A stretch of DNA of 64,000 bases from Limnanthes douglasii subsp. nivea. Taxonomy: Eukaryota; Streptophyta; Magnoliopsida; Brassicales; Limnanthaceae. How positions within the stretch are numbered: the first letter of the stretch is position 1; the number at the start of each line of letters is the position of its first letter. Where the stretch lies: positions 216,931,046 to 216,995,045 of the forward strand of contig JAUPFV010000002.1 of the NCBI GenBank assembly GCA_036936605.1. Reading direction: 5' to 3'. Below are positions 11,111 to 21,747 of this stretch, piece by piece. Both the position numbers and the translations under genes were made by a program. The notes beneath the pieces are model-generated. The model was given only the letters and a program-made list of their open reading frames with translations. It was not told the DNA's origin and ran no database searches.

Positions 11111-12349
11111 TTCGAATTAAATAAATCAAGCCTTAGAAGCATGCTTCATGTATCCACGTAACAGGATGGAGGCTCTAACGCCAAATTGATGCATCAGAAT
11201 GATGAAAAAACAACAACGATTGATAAAACCTAATCCAAGGGTAATATGAACTCATAAGTTCAACAACATAAAATGTTTAATTTTAATTCAACAAAAACTA
11301 TCTAAAATTTAGGGTATATAAAGCTTTATATAAAAGTTGTTCAAAATCTTAATCAGAATACAAAGAAAAAAGTAAATATCTTAAACTAAAACCAAATAAA
11401 ATGTTGAAATAATTAGATATGATTATAAAAAACATTTTAAAATAATAAAAAAATAGATTTTTGTGTCCCTAAAAGTTAGAAATTTCAGGCTTAAACCATG
11501 TGACCTTGTCATATTCTCGACAGTTGTTTGGCTCGTAGATACTCTCGGTTTTAGTGCCCACGACCCACAAATATGATACATAAGTCAACAATAAGCTCCA
11601 TTTGCACTTTTCCAAAACATCTACATATTGTGAATCGTCTGGTCTACACCATCCTCCCCCATTTGAGAAGACTTCGCTCTCGAATTATCAATGTCATCAT
11701 CACCATCCGGTTCTTGAATTTCTTCTCAACTAGGTTAACCACAAACATCTATTATACTATAATAAATCCATCCACACAACTCATAAATATTTATTTTAAA
11801 ATTCCCATACAACTTGAGATCAACAGAGATGGTAGCTTTTAAGAATTCAAAGAAACCAGAGTTCACCAATGAAGCCTCTAATACCATAATAGTATTTTTA
11901 AATGTCAAACTTGATACAATTACTAAAATATGGGCTAAGGCTTCCTTCTCCTTTTAACAACCTCTTCCATAAACATGCTCTTAAAAGTTGGCAGTTTCCT
12001 AGATTTTTCAATGTGTCTTTCTTCAAGGATTTCCTGAAGTTGAGAAGTTCGATGAAGAATGTCACTCGAATAGTCTACGATTGCACTGAAAATTACTTAT
12101 GCGGAAGCCAAGATCCGTTATAAACCCTCATGTCAGTTTCCTGCAGTTAAAGCCAACAACTTATTTTGTTCATTAAGATATTTCTGCATGTCCTCCGTAA
12201 CGCTCTTAGCCTTCAACATGGCATCAATAATAAAATGTCCAACAATTTATATTTTACTAGAGACTGTGAAACCTATGTATTTTAGGTCAGATAAAGATTT
12301 AGTTTTCAATGTCTATGCTAGCTCATGCAGAGTTACTATCCATGAACTG
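11111..12349. other. No recognisable gene; AT-rich sequence
   Basis: Sequence after the end of E gag. I see no coding similarity I can name. The region near 11560-11610 (atacataagtcaacaataagc) resembles 13912-13945 (atacctaagtcagcaataaagc). This suggests an old duplication, or two parts of one dead gene that also includes the AIG1 pseudogene between them. Confidence 0.4.
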
Positions 12350-12770
12350 AATGTATTTATTATGCTCTTAGTCCTATATTATCTCCACAAGTGAATACAA
12401 TTACAAACAGAAAACTCAGCCTATATTGCATCAATCATATTCTTGGCTAAGTCTATACACCTTAAAATTTATTTGCTAATGGTCTCGTATCCCAGCTTAG
12501 TATCAAATAGAGAAGGAGTACCGATTATCTCAATGACTCAGCTTTTAATGAGATTACTTGACTGGGCTATACAAATTTTCTTAGCACTTTTCATGCTCAA
12601 ACGTGACTCAAAACTCTATTTTCCCATAATACTATTGCTAGTTGCATCTTTTCCATTTATAGTTTTCTTAAGAAGAACCATTGTCTTAATCTTTTTGAAT
12701 GAAGAAATAGGCTATATTGTCCTTCCATTGAGAGAGTTAGAATGTATATCTCTTGAAACAACATCACCAA
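12350..12770 (-). pseudogene. AIG1/GIMAP-like GTPase pseudogene
   Basis: Read on the minus strand, this matches the N-terminal GTPase domain of plant AIG1 (avrRpt2-induced) proteins. The P-loop region reads INGKDATSNSIMGK where the family has TGNGKSATGNSILG. SFESRLS follows, then IIGTPSLFD for the usual DTPGLFD, then ILRCIDLAKNMIDAI for the helix after it. At least four in-frame stops break it and the P-loop Gly and Lys context is altered, so it cannot work. The weaker continuation to 12350 (FSVCN, then KSIINTF) fits the next family segment. A long plus-strand reading frame over the same bases is a shadow. Confidence 0.55.
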
Positions 12771-12866
12771 TAGCTTTACACATAGAAGCAAGATTTTTTT
12801 CACTATACGATCTTTTTACAACCATCGATCACATTAGTCACACCATATCTCTTCCATGCATTTCAT

Positions 12867-13133
12867 CTAACACCCTAGTTGCACTCTCAAGTTTATAACT
12901 TTGAAGAAAATAATAATAAATGAAATGAATAGTTTACGTCCAATATCATCCTTGTAATACAATACAAGTGATTGTTTTGCTTCATTTTTCCGTGACAAAA
13001 CATTCACTCCCAAAGGAAATGTCTTTCCTACTAAACATAACTCTTTAGGGTTTTGGTTAATTATGCTCTTTTGAGTTGGGACAATAGAGTCCATAAGATC
13101 AAGTTCTCGAGAATCAGTTTTGGTTATCATCAA
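12867..13133 (-). pseudogene. Unrecognised protein fragment next to the AIG1 remnant
   Basis: An 88-codon open stretch contains LDLMDSIVPTQKS, NPKELCLVGKTFPLGVNVL and SLVLYYKDDIGRKLF. The composition looks like a genuine protein, but I cannot name a family. It lies directly upstream, in the same orientation, of the AIG1 remnant. It may be part of the same dead gene or of an unclassified transposon. Confidence 0.3.
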
Positions 13134-14280
13134 TCTAACATTTTTATGCTACCTTAATGCACATCTCCACTTCGTCTAGTTAAAGTGTGCCCTTTCGGAG
13201 CCCAAAACAAATTTCTTTTGGCGATTTGATAATTTCGTTATACTTGCAAGTGCTCATTAACTTGAGTTTTAGCAAATTTGTGATGCAAAATCAATTCATT
13301 AATGATGTTGTTCTCTCCATCTTGAAATTTGTTAGAGGATTGAGCATGGTCCTTCATTCAGATTCCGTTGTGGTTAATAAAAATTGTATAATCCAAAAGA
13401 AATTCATTCAATTCCATTTTTGGCCCATAATCTTCTTCCTCACCGGTTTCATATTTTGACGTAAATCATCTTACTAGATTCGGTTGGCAAATTTAGCAAA
13501 ATCCCATATGTATTGTTTTTTAAGAGAGAAATATAGATTCCATGAAGATGGAGGGATGATCGACATTTACCAAATGGTTTCAGCTTTGGGATGTATATTA
13601 TCTTTGTAACAAAATGTATTGCCAAATTTCTCACTAAGAGTGGAAGATGTTCCAATTTTAACGTTTTTATTATTAATCGTAGATAATATTTTATTCGTAG
13701 TTACAAAGAAAACACCATTGATACCATTCTAAAGTATAAATTGAAACTATAGAATAATTATCATTGTTTACCTTATCAGAAGAAAGGAAAAATGTTATCG
13801 ATTGCTCTTTATCCATAATTGCTGAAAAAATTGGTTTCAAAATATTTTCATAGCTTGAAAAACAGTTGTTGGACTCGTCGACATGCTCAATTTGAGTACA
13901 TGCGGTACCCAAATCCAATACCTAAGTCAGCAATAAAGCCTATTTGTGTCTGTCTAGTACTCAAACTGACCGGTCTCGAAGAGCCTAACAAATAATACCT
14001 ACCACAAGTAGTGCTACAAAAAAGATTGTTGTTTATACTTTCATTGTGCAACATTTTATCACTGGACTTATTAGCCTTTCTCTTATAGTTTATGCCCTAT
14101 CATAGGAAATCTATTTTCGAAAACTCTTTAACATATTTGATTGTTGAAGTAGTTAATATTTCTTCAGATGTTGTGAAAATTAATGTTGCAAAAACATACA
14201 ACATTAGGAGTATAACTACATTTTTGATATCTTGTTCTCCAGATGAAACTACATCCAACTTGATTGCATACTGCAAAAAA
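13134..14280. other. No recognisable intact gene
   Basis: Minus-strand open stretches at 13449-13655 and 13691-13918 (IEHVDESNNCFSSYENIL) read like old protein but match nothing I can name. The spacing suggests a decayed multi-exon gene in the same orientation as the AIG1 remnant. Confidence 0.3.
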
Positions 14281-14388
14281 CATATTTATATTTTGTTACA
14301 TTTGGTTGCGTAATTAAGAGTAAATAGTTGAGAAAATAGGTTTTCAATTGTAAAATTCAATTTTTTCTCTGTAATTAAGAGTACAAAT

Positions 14389-14484
14389 GGTTGCAAAAAT
14401 AGGGTTTTCTATTCTAAAATTACAAAAAAAATAATCTTATATTTTTTTGTAATTTTACAATGCAAAAAACATATTTTTGCAACC
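14389..14484. repeat. 96-bp inverted repeat (hairpin)
   Basis: The left arm begins ggttgcaaaaatagggtttt and the right arm ends catatttttgcaacc. The arms are about 42 bases each and agree at most positions, with a short AT loop. This could fold into a long stem. It lies inside the ggttgc repeat family. Confidence 0.75.
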
Positions 14485-14932
14485 AATTAATGTTATCTTT
14501 TTTGTTGAGCGAATACTCTCGAGAGTAAGTTGTGAAAATTATTTATTATATCTCTTCATTTGTAATACCTTTGACTTTATTTCTTTTCATGTTAATCTTG
14601 CTTTACTTAAAATGAGATTACATCATTTCTTGTAATTTTAATATATTTTAAGCAAGTATAAAAGCTTCCTTCTTAATGTCAAAAGATTATATTATTTTTG
14701 TTATTTTCTTCAAGTTATTCTTTGAAGCATTAACAAGATACTTATGGTCATATTTATCTTTAATTAGAAGATAAAAATGTATGTTTTACAAAGCTTGTAG
14801 GTGAGCTTCTTTATAGGTGATGAATTCAACCACCAAAGTACATGTACGAATCATGATATGTAGTATACTATCCCGTTTGTCATTTTTTATCTGAATTATA
14901 AAATAAAAAAATACATGTATATTATTATTTAA

Positions 14933-15350
14933 ACTATTGTAAGTTGGGTGCGATATTACATTCAAATATGATGTATAAAAGGATTTTAAATGGTTGAAAA
15001 ACAATAAAACAAATTGTATGGAAAGTTACAGTAATGTAGGTGTGAAATTACGTCCAAATTGGTTGCATAAAAGATCTTTAAGTTTGAAATACAAATAATA
15101 AAGTTGGTCTGGAAACTAACTATAAGTTGGGTGTGAATTATGTTAATATTGGTGTTGTAAAAACGTTTTAGGTTTCAAAATTAAGAAAAACAAGTTTATG
15201 TGGAAACTTATTATATTTTAGATGCGGAATTATGTTCAAGTTGGTTGCATAAAAGTTTTTTTAGGTTCTAAAACACAAGAAATGAAGTTTTTCTGTAAAG
15301 TAACAACACTAGGTCACGTAAATACGTTGTAAATGGTTGCAAAAAAAGAA
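14933..15350 (+). repeat. Tandem array with a constant 91-bp period
   Basis: Units start at 14933, 15024, 15115, 15206 and 15297, each exactly 91 bases after the last although they differ in sequence. Each unit has the plan a(c/g)t-aac-taagttgggtgtgaaattac, then ttggttgcataaaag, then an A-rich stretch ending in a tggaaac-like motif. The last unit is partial. No open reading frame follows the period. Confidence 0.8.
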
Positions 15351-15600
15351 AAGAAAATCATTGAGAACCTTATATAGGTACATCAGTTATTCTAGGGTTA
15401 CAAATTGTACTTTTAGTTTTGTAAAAAGACACACATTCAACAAAATAAAACACAAACGATTTTTAAGACTAGAACACAACAATTGAAAAATTAAAGACGA
15501 AAGAGAGTAGTTTTGTCATAAAAACTTGATTTTGTAGTTGATTTGTGATGATTGTAGAACATATTTGTAATTTGAGATATTTTAGAGCTTTGATTTTAGA

Positions 15601-16184
15601 GAGAGAGAGAAATATATTTTAGGTAAGGAAAATATGATATTTTTGGAGTAAGACAACTTAGACAGATTTTAAGATTTTAGTTAATGTAAACATGAAAAGT
15701 TTTAGGCAAGGAAAATATGACATATTTTAGGATTTTAGATAAGGAAACCAAGATAGATTTTAGGTAAGGAAATGCACCGTATTATAGATAATAGATAAGA
15801 CAAACATGACATATTTTAGATAAGGTCAAATATTTCAGATTTTGTATGGTTAGGATTGGTCGAATATTCTATGGCAGTGGCAGGTTAAATTTTTATGTGG
15901 CTGTGGCAGAACAAATTTTCTAAAATTAACATGATATGGAAGTTTTTTAAAAACAATATGGTATGATGTATTCCAGATTTGTTTTTTTATGGAAACATGC
16001 AATTGGATATATTTTTAGTCGATGACGAAGGCTGACATGATACATTTTCTAAAAATAACATACCATGATAGATTTTTAAAAACAATGTGGTATGATATAT
16101 TTTTTTAAACCAGCGTGGAATGGTAGATTTTATGAAATTAGTTGCATTTACAATAAAATTGTTTGTAATAAATATACATATCCT
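15601..16184. repeat. Short diverged repeats, no gene
   Basis: Recurrent motifs such as ttttaggtaaggaaaatatga, aacatgacatattttaga and aacaatatggtatgat are spread irregularly. The region looks like old satellite-like or low-complexity DNA. No coding similarity was seen. Confidence 0.5.
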
Positions 16185-16960
16185 TATTTTGGTCCCATAT
16201 TAAAAGATTTTGAGGCTGGTCCGAGAAAGGATTATTCTATGAACAATGGCTACATGCTCAAAAGTAATATGTTCTATGTTTCTTTTGGAAGTTCAAGGTC
16301 GTTCATATTGTAGGAAATGCACAATAAAGGGCATGCTGGCCGAGATCAGACTCTCAAATCTGTACATTTTCATTTTTATTGGCCATATGTGAAGAGGGAT
16401 GTCATTCGATTTGCGGGTCTATATTTACCATTGCCTATACCATGATGACCATGGAGGTAATAATTTCTTTTTATTGGTGGTTGATCATTTTTCCAAGATG
16501 GCTCACTTTATTTTATGTAAGAAGAAAATAAATACGGTAAATGATGTTACCTTGTACTTTAGGGAAGTATATAATTTTCATGACTTACCTATGAATATCG
16601 TTTTTTATTGGGATTCAAGGTTTATATGATATTTCTGGAGAAGTATGTGGCAATTTACTAATATAAAGTTGAATTTTAGTAGCTCTTATCATCCATAAAA
16701 AAGATGAGAATACCAAAGTGACTAACGAGATATTAAAGAACATGTTGTGTATAAAGGTGGCAGAGACTTTCGAAGTCATGGAATTAAAAAATTTATCATG
16801 TTGAGTTCTCCTATAACATGAACCACAAGAGAAGTACTGCGGATAGTCCATTCATGATGGTATATGGTTATAGTCCATGAGGTCCACTGAATCTGGTTTT
16901 CCATGAGATAATGTATGTTCTTGTTAGTGATGAAACATAATGCCTACTCGTAGACCCGAA
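16185..16960 (+). pseudogene. Chromovirus-type gypsy integrase fragment
   Basis: Integrase remnant of a different Ty3/gypsy group from elements A, B, C and E. It starts with an HHCC-like part (HNKGHAGRDQT, HFHFYWPYVKRDV, about 16320-16400). The core follows with FLLVVDHFSKMAHFILCKKK (about 16465), then HDLPMNIVFYWDSRF and SSYHP. YNMNHKRST and MVYGYSP are at about 16815-16880. The second catalytic Asp appears as Trp (FYWDSRF for SDRD). Frameshifts are present and no RT or LTR accompanies it. Confidence 0.75.
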
Positions 16961-17867
16961 ACAAAATTGAGTAACGTTCCATTCAATCAATCGCATATTA
17001 TCTATTTATGGAATTCTTGTACTAGATACTTAAATTGGATGTTAATTAGTGTTTATGGTACAACATTGGTTCATGGAAGACGCCAATCAAGGCGAGAGAT
17101 TGCCTTACCATCGCCATAGGAAGGAGGTCGATTCCCTCAACTATTTAGCAGGTGATAATACTTGAAATTGGATCTAATTCGTTCAATTTCCAAAAATGCT
17201 TTAGAGTGATTACTGATTAGGATTCAAGAACAGATTTAATTAGGAAAAGACGTGACTATGAGCTTGAATTCAAAGTGTAGTTACAGATTAAGAGATACAT
17301 CTTGTTCGAGATTTTATAATCTTCAAATTTGAATCATTCTAATAAATTTAATACATATCGATCAAGAATTTAAAAAATATTGAATGCTAAAGATTTTATA
17401 ACATTAAATTTCATACGTAAATTATGAATGCTAAAGTTGTTAGATTTCCTTTCCTTGGATATAGTAGACATAGTTTATTCTTTAAACATATTTTTTAAAT
17501 TTCTTCTTCTTGTTAATATTTTAGCCATTCATTCAAATTCTTTAAGATTAAACATAGTTTTTTCTATATAATTTGCTGGTTTGGGAAATTTATACCGGGA
17601 CTTTAATATGGAAGATTACCGGAATGATACAGAACTACCTACGATAAGATAAGGAAGCAAGGGGACAACCACATTACAAAGTTTTTTAATTTTGGAGATT
17701 TAATAACTTTTGTTTTTTAGTTCACTCACAAAAGTAGTCGACTGAAGTGACCCACCTCGGTCTGAAGGTCTTTATGACTAAACTATATAGTTTAGCTGAT
17801 ATTTTAGCATCACTCTTATTTGCTTCGGTTTAAAATCTGATCTAAGTTATTTGCTTCGATCGAGGAT
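16961..17867. other. No recognisable gene
   Basis: AT-rich sequence after the integrase scrap. A less AT-rich island at 17090-17160 (gacgccaatcaaggcgagag) gives no protein I recognise on either strand. Confidence 0.35.
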
Positions 17868-17935
17868 TGTATGACATTTTTGGAAAAGTATGTGGCAATT
17901 TATTAGTTAAGTTGAGTTTTAGTAGTTGGGTTGTG
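17868..17935 (+). repeat. Second copy of a 60-bp integrase segment
   Basis: This matches 16623-16685 almost base for base (tggaaaagtatgtggcaatt against tggagaagtatgtggcaatt, then gagttttagtag). It codes part of the integrase core after the second acid. Only this small piece is present, 1.2 kb from the first copy, so it is a partial duplication or a scrap of a second element. Confidence 0.6.
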
Positions 17936-18039
17936 GAAGAACTTTTTTTGGGTTATGATAGAAAGCATAAGGAAGAATGAATAATAAGAATTGATTTGGG
18001 TTTTGAAAGAAAAAAGGTTATGGTTTTTGTCTCCAAAAC

Positions 18040-18203
18040 CTTGTGAGTGAACTGATTTAAGGTATCAGATCCTTTTACATACTCTTCCTTGGTTAAGCCT
18101 GTCACCTTGTGTGGTTTACCTTCTGGCATTTGTTTGTAGGCTATTGCGTCATACTGAGAGCTTACCCTGTGCGCACTCGTTAAATAACGGCTGCGGGTTC
18201 CCT
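18040..18203 (-). pseudogene. Single exon of an unrecognised gene
   Basis: On the minus strand an acceptor (ATTTTTCAG) ends at 18204 and a donor (AAG then GTTTTG) follows at 18040. The 164-base exon between them is open. It reads TSAHRVSSQYDAIAYKQMPE, then KVTGLTKEEYVKGSDTL, a convincing globular composition unlike the retroelement proteins around it. I do not recognise the family. No neighbouring exon is visible within several kb, so it looks like a captured or orphan exon. Confidence 0.4.
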
Positions 18204-18240
18204 CTGAAAAATAATAATATGTAAAACCAAATTTGATCAT

Positions 18241-18949
18241 GAAAAGTCACTAGTAACTGTCTATACATGGTCGTTCTTCACGAAATATGTAAAGCATGCA
18301 ACAAACTAATGGAGAAATATTACGGTACACTATTTAGTAGTATTCATAAAAGATTAAGGTTAAACAACCTTTCGTTCGGAAGGATACATATATAAGGATG
18401 TAAGGAGTTGTTTGGTAAAAGAAAAACTTCAACCAATTCCGTACTTGGATCACACGCTTTTTCCCTCTGTCTCTATAAAACATTTAAGAGATTACGATTT
18501 TTTTTAAACCTCCCACGTGAAGATTTAATCATTATCCAAAAAGATCTCATAATAAAGATACGTCATTTTTTATGAATTTTTAAAAGAAGTTAGCCGCATG
18601 TTTCAACTGTATACCTGCACAAAGGGGGATTCATATTATGATAATTACGCAGTTTTTTTCGTTAATCATAAAGGAAATTATTTTGGTAGGGGTATAATTA
18701 CACGTAAAGATACACTTATACATAATACACTTGATTTTGTTTTAGGACACATAATTGACACTGTGATTCTCGATCATAGAAAATATGTGTAACCAAATGA
18801 TGAAGAGAATCTGATCCAAATTAATAAATTTATTTACTTTAGAGATGGTTATTAGTTTAGAATGTCGTATTGGGAGACATAAATCCACGATAATTAAAGG
18901 TTTGGAGAATTGGTGAAAGTGCTCAAGGTTTTTACCTAGATTCATCAGT
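18241..18949. other. No recognisable gene
   Basis: A 64-codon plus-strand stretch at 18598-18792 (DTLIHNTLDFVLGHIIDT) is open but unidentified and has no neighbour that supports it. The remainder is AT-rich with no visible structure. Confidence 0.3.
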
Positions 18950-20007
18950 TTTTTATATTCAAGATTAAAAATTATTATTAAGTTTTAGTTTAATAATCTT
19001 GTTGATATCAAATGAAGTGATTGAATAATTAAGTTTTTCAATGATCCAGTTGTTTTCAAGGCATAAATTATTTATTTTCTTATGAGTACACGAGTCATTA
19101 TTGATTCCGATAAGAATTATTAAAGGTCTGCTATCAAACCAATTATCAAGTAAAAAATCAGAACTACCCTTACTAATGTTCCAAAGAATAAAATATTATG
19201 CAATGTTTTTGGTGGAGATTAATCTACTCCAAGTTTTAAAACCCTTCGTATTATGGGTAATAAAAATAGATTAGATCAATACCAATCTGTCATCAAAGAA
19301 GAGAGAAGTGTTATCCCAATCAGTGATTTTAGTTCTGACTTTATTAACAATTTTATCATATATGTTAGGTTTAGCACTGCTGTGGATAAAAATACCTAAA
19401 TATTTTTTATGGGAAAATTAAGCTAGATTTATCCATGTTAATGGGCTGACCATATCACATTTGATAGTAATCTACGAAAATATTAAGTCTAGAAATATTA
19501 TTTTTCATAGCATTTGTATCGATGACAAATTCATCTGCAAATGCCAAACATTTATGCTAATAGTGCTTATAGTTATATACTTCATTTGTTGTTAGTTATT
19601 GAAGCGAAGGTTTATACATGAGGTATTCTTCGGCGATGATAAACATGCTGAGAGATAATAGGTCTCTCTGCGTGATGCTATGTAAGTCTTTGAAATAAAG
19701 TTTGGTTTCACCATTTATTATAATTGAAAAGAACATAAACGCGATGTTGTTATTTATTAGGTTTACAAAGTTATCGCTGAAACCAAAAGCCTTAAGAACA
19801 TTAAGAATAATTTTTTTAGATATTTTAGTAAAGGATTTTTCCATTTTAATTTTTATAAGAATGTTATTACACCTTAAATTTTTACTAATGTCAAGAATGA
19901 GCTCTTTAGGAAGAATTTTATTTAACCTATCACTTAAAATTTTGGATAATAGTCTGTTAAAAACAGTACACATGCTAATTGGCCTATAATCTCTCCATTG
20001 TTGGTGG
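18950..20007 (-). mobile_element. LINE copy 1: L1-type reverse transcriptase fragment
   Basis: Minus-strand piece of a plant L1-type LINE, same family as the copy at 31536-45320. The RT fingers read WRDYRPISMCTVFNRLLSKI, then SDRLNKILP (about 20000-19900). FTKISKKIILNVLKAFGFS and the thumb-side region follow. The continuation to 18970 aligns base by base with 32100-32370 and 37277-37620. Relative to that copy about 290 bases are missing near 19255. Stops are frequent. The upstream endonuclease part and the 3' RNase H are absent. Confidence 0.85.
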
Positions 20008-20012
20008 ATGAT

Positions 20013-20914
20013 ACTCCTCTCCGACAAGGGCCTCCCCAGAGTAAAAAATAGAGAATGTAAGATCATCGTTGAGACCTTCCCCACCTTTAACTACATTATC
20101 AATCCAATATGGACAATGCCCCCAAGTATTTTCCGCTATGAGCACTGTAAACTCGAAACTTAAAGGTGATGACCCCTAAATATATTCGAGAGGCAAGAAT
20201 GTCCTAAATATTTTGGGGGTCGCAAATAATTTAGAGACAGGTTTAAGATGTGAATTTTAGAAATTAAATTTTTAAAAGTAGTAATAAAATTATATTTTTT
20301 TCACTATTTCAAAGAAAAAATACATCGCCTTTTATAGTAATGGTAGTAGACCTTTGGACCCACACCATTAGTCCATTTCTAGGTAATTCACTATATTACC
20401 TTACTAAATTAAACCATATTTACATCTCATTATATAAAATACCGTTAATGTCACACATTTATTGGGTTTAAACTAAAAATTGAATATTGGCTCAAAGTTT
20501 TACTGGTTTGACAAACGGATCGGATAAATACTTGTAATATTGTGCGAACAGAAGAGAAATATGCCATTTGGCCAAGCCTCAACATGCTTGATCATAAAAA
20601 TCTGCACGATCAGGCACAATAACGTATGGTCACGTAGCGCTACGCAACCAGGCACAATAACACATGGTCGCGTAAAAATGTACGACTATGAGGGTCCTGG
20701 CCATCAAGCCAGGTCCCCGTAGGTCTGAACGCTGTTCATGGTCGCGCGACAATGCATGATCGGGAGAAGAGGCCTAGCCATGCGATGGTGTGCAACTAGG
20801 AAGGACTTGGCCTAATTTTCCAACTCTTGATTAGCCAAAGGTGTACACCAGTGACCCTTATCACACCCAGACACCATAACCTAGTACTTGTTTGTGTTAT
20901 CAGTGAGTCTACCA
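20013..20914. repeat. Dispersed repeat R1, copy 1 (left part)
   Basis: Collinear with 49172-49449 plus 60009-60694, where element C interrupts it. Shared landmarks are gagcactgtaaactcgaaac, aatacatcgccttttatag, and a GC-richer block (20590-20790) of repeated cacgaccaggcacaataac and catggtcgcgtaa motifs. It ends at gtgttatcagtgagtct, followed by TACCA and element B. No protein similarity I can name is present and the class of R1 is unknown. At its left edge it meets LINE copy 1. Confidence 0.8.
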
Positions 20915-21324
20915 TGGTGAGGTTTATTTTCGCGTGAGGGTAATTTTGTCCAGAGCTGTGTGATATTTTGAAGGTGTTTAATGTTTGGATAGAGTGTAGA
21001 GGGAGAATTGAGCTGCCTAGTTGTATTTAATTTTCATTACCCTAATTTAATGTAGGTGGTTGGGTATTTATACCCTTATCTTTGGGCCACATGGGCTTTT
21101 AGGTTGTGTTAATGGATTCAGATCGAGTTTAAAGACCCATTAGTTTTAAGTAAGCAAGTAATTAGCTTAGTCATGAAGTGATTAAGTTTTTAATACTTTA
21201 GTTATGTTCGGACAGTTTAGTGAGTGGAGGTTGTCCGAACTGCCCCTGTCCGGTTAGGTGGATGTTGTCCGAATTGCCCCTGTCCGGTTCTCAAAAAGAG
21301 TGGTGACAAAATCTGGACTCATCA
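20915..21324 (-). repeat. 3' LTR of element B
   Basis: 410 bp, TG...CA ends. On the minus strand it begins TGATGAGTCC and ends CCTCACCA. A TATA box (GGTATAAATACCC) lies near 21065-21077 on the minus strand. A 36-base direct duplication of a ttgtccgaactgcccctgtc motif lies at 21231-21285. No 5' partner was found in the window. Confidence 0.8.
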
Positions 21325-21337
21325 GTAGCCCCTGTTT
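21325..21337 (-). promoter_or_regulatory. Polypurine tract of element B
   Basis: The minus strand reads AAACAGGGGCTAC directly before TGATGAG, the first bases of the 3' LTR. It matches the arrangement in C (GGGGGGCTAC then TGATAAG). Confidence 0.75.
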
Positions 21338-21568
21338 TAGGTGGTGTTCAAAGGCATTTGGCAAGACCTAAAAAATAGCTTGTATCCGAATATATTTTCA
21401 AACTGTGTAAGGGCTTTATCCGGACTGAAAAAGTTCTCAGAAACTAAACGGTTTTTTGCCAGAGATCGTGGGACACGTGTCCTTCTCTGATTCGTCACAC
21501 CAGTCGCTTTTTTCCCTAGAACGGCGCTCCCACTTACTTCAAAAAGCAACCTGTTCATTTAATGAGGA

Positions 21569-21652
21569 TGACATCATCACCATTTTTAATCATTGCAGCC
21601 CTTTCAAATTCTCCTAGGTATCGAAGCATCTTTTGTACCTTTACTATAAATT
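21569..21652 (+). promoter_or_regulatory. Promoter of element B antisense gene
   Basis: TGACATCA (21569-21576) resembles the as-1/bZIP site and is followed 70 bases later by a TATA box, ctataaatt (21644-21652). The start codon at 21748 lies about 100 bases after the TATA. The same order of elements stands before the antisense genes of A and C. Confidence 0.55.
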
Positions 21653-21747
21653 AGTCATTTTTCTACTCTTTTACCATCTTCATCATCCTTGCTCTGTTAA
21701 ACTTCAAAGCTTTCTCTCTAAAAAAAACTTTCTTTTGTTGTGAGTTT

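Larger units (their letters stand above)
14281..15600 (+). repeat. Dispersed repeat with ggttgc motifs, copy 1
   Basis: AT-rich, non-coding, built on recurring ggttgc(a/g)taa... motifs. It holds a 96-bp hairpin and a 91-bp tandem array. Its right end (atttgtaatttgagatattttagagctt, then gattttagagagagag) resembles, on the opposite strand, the sequence near 45600-45640. The family therefore has a second, inverted copy at about 45560-47040. Confidence 0.5.

Noticed and set aside
12443..12898. A 151-codon plus-strand frame rich in hydrophobic residues, resembling a membrane protein
   Set aside because: It is the antisense of the AIG1-like pseudogene, whose motifs are convincing on the minus strand; the hydrophobic look comes from the complement of AT-rich codons.
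14933..15350. CRISPR-like array (regular repeats)
   Set aside because: Whole units repeat without unique spacers, the units diverge, and the DNA is plant nuclear. The same holds for 5633-5937.
20013..20914. R1 as a solo LTR
   Set aside because: No TG...CA ends with a target duplication, and no polypurine tract or PBS beside either copy.
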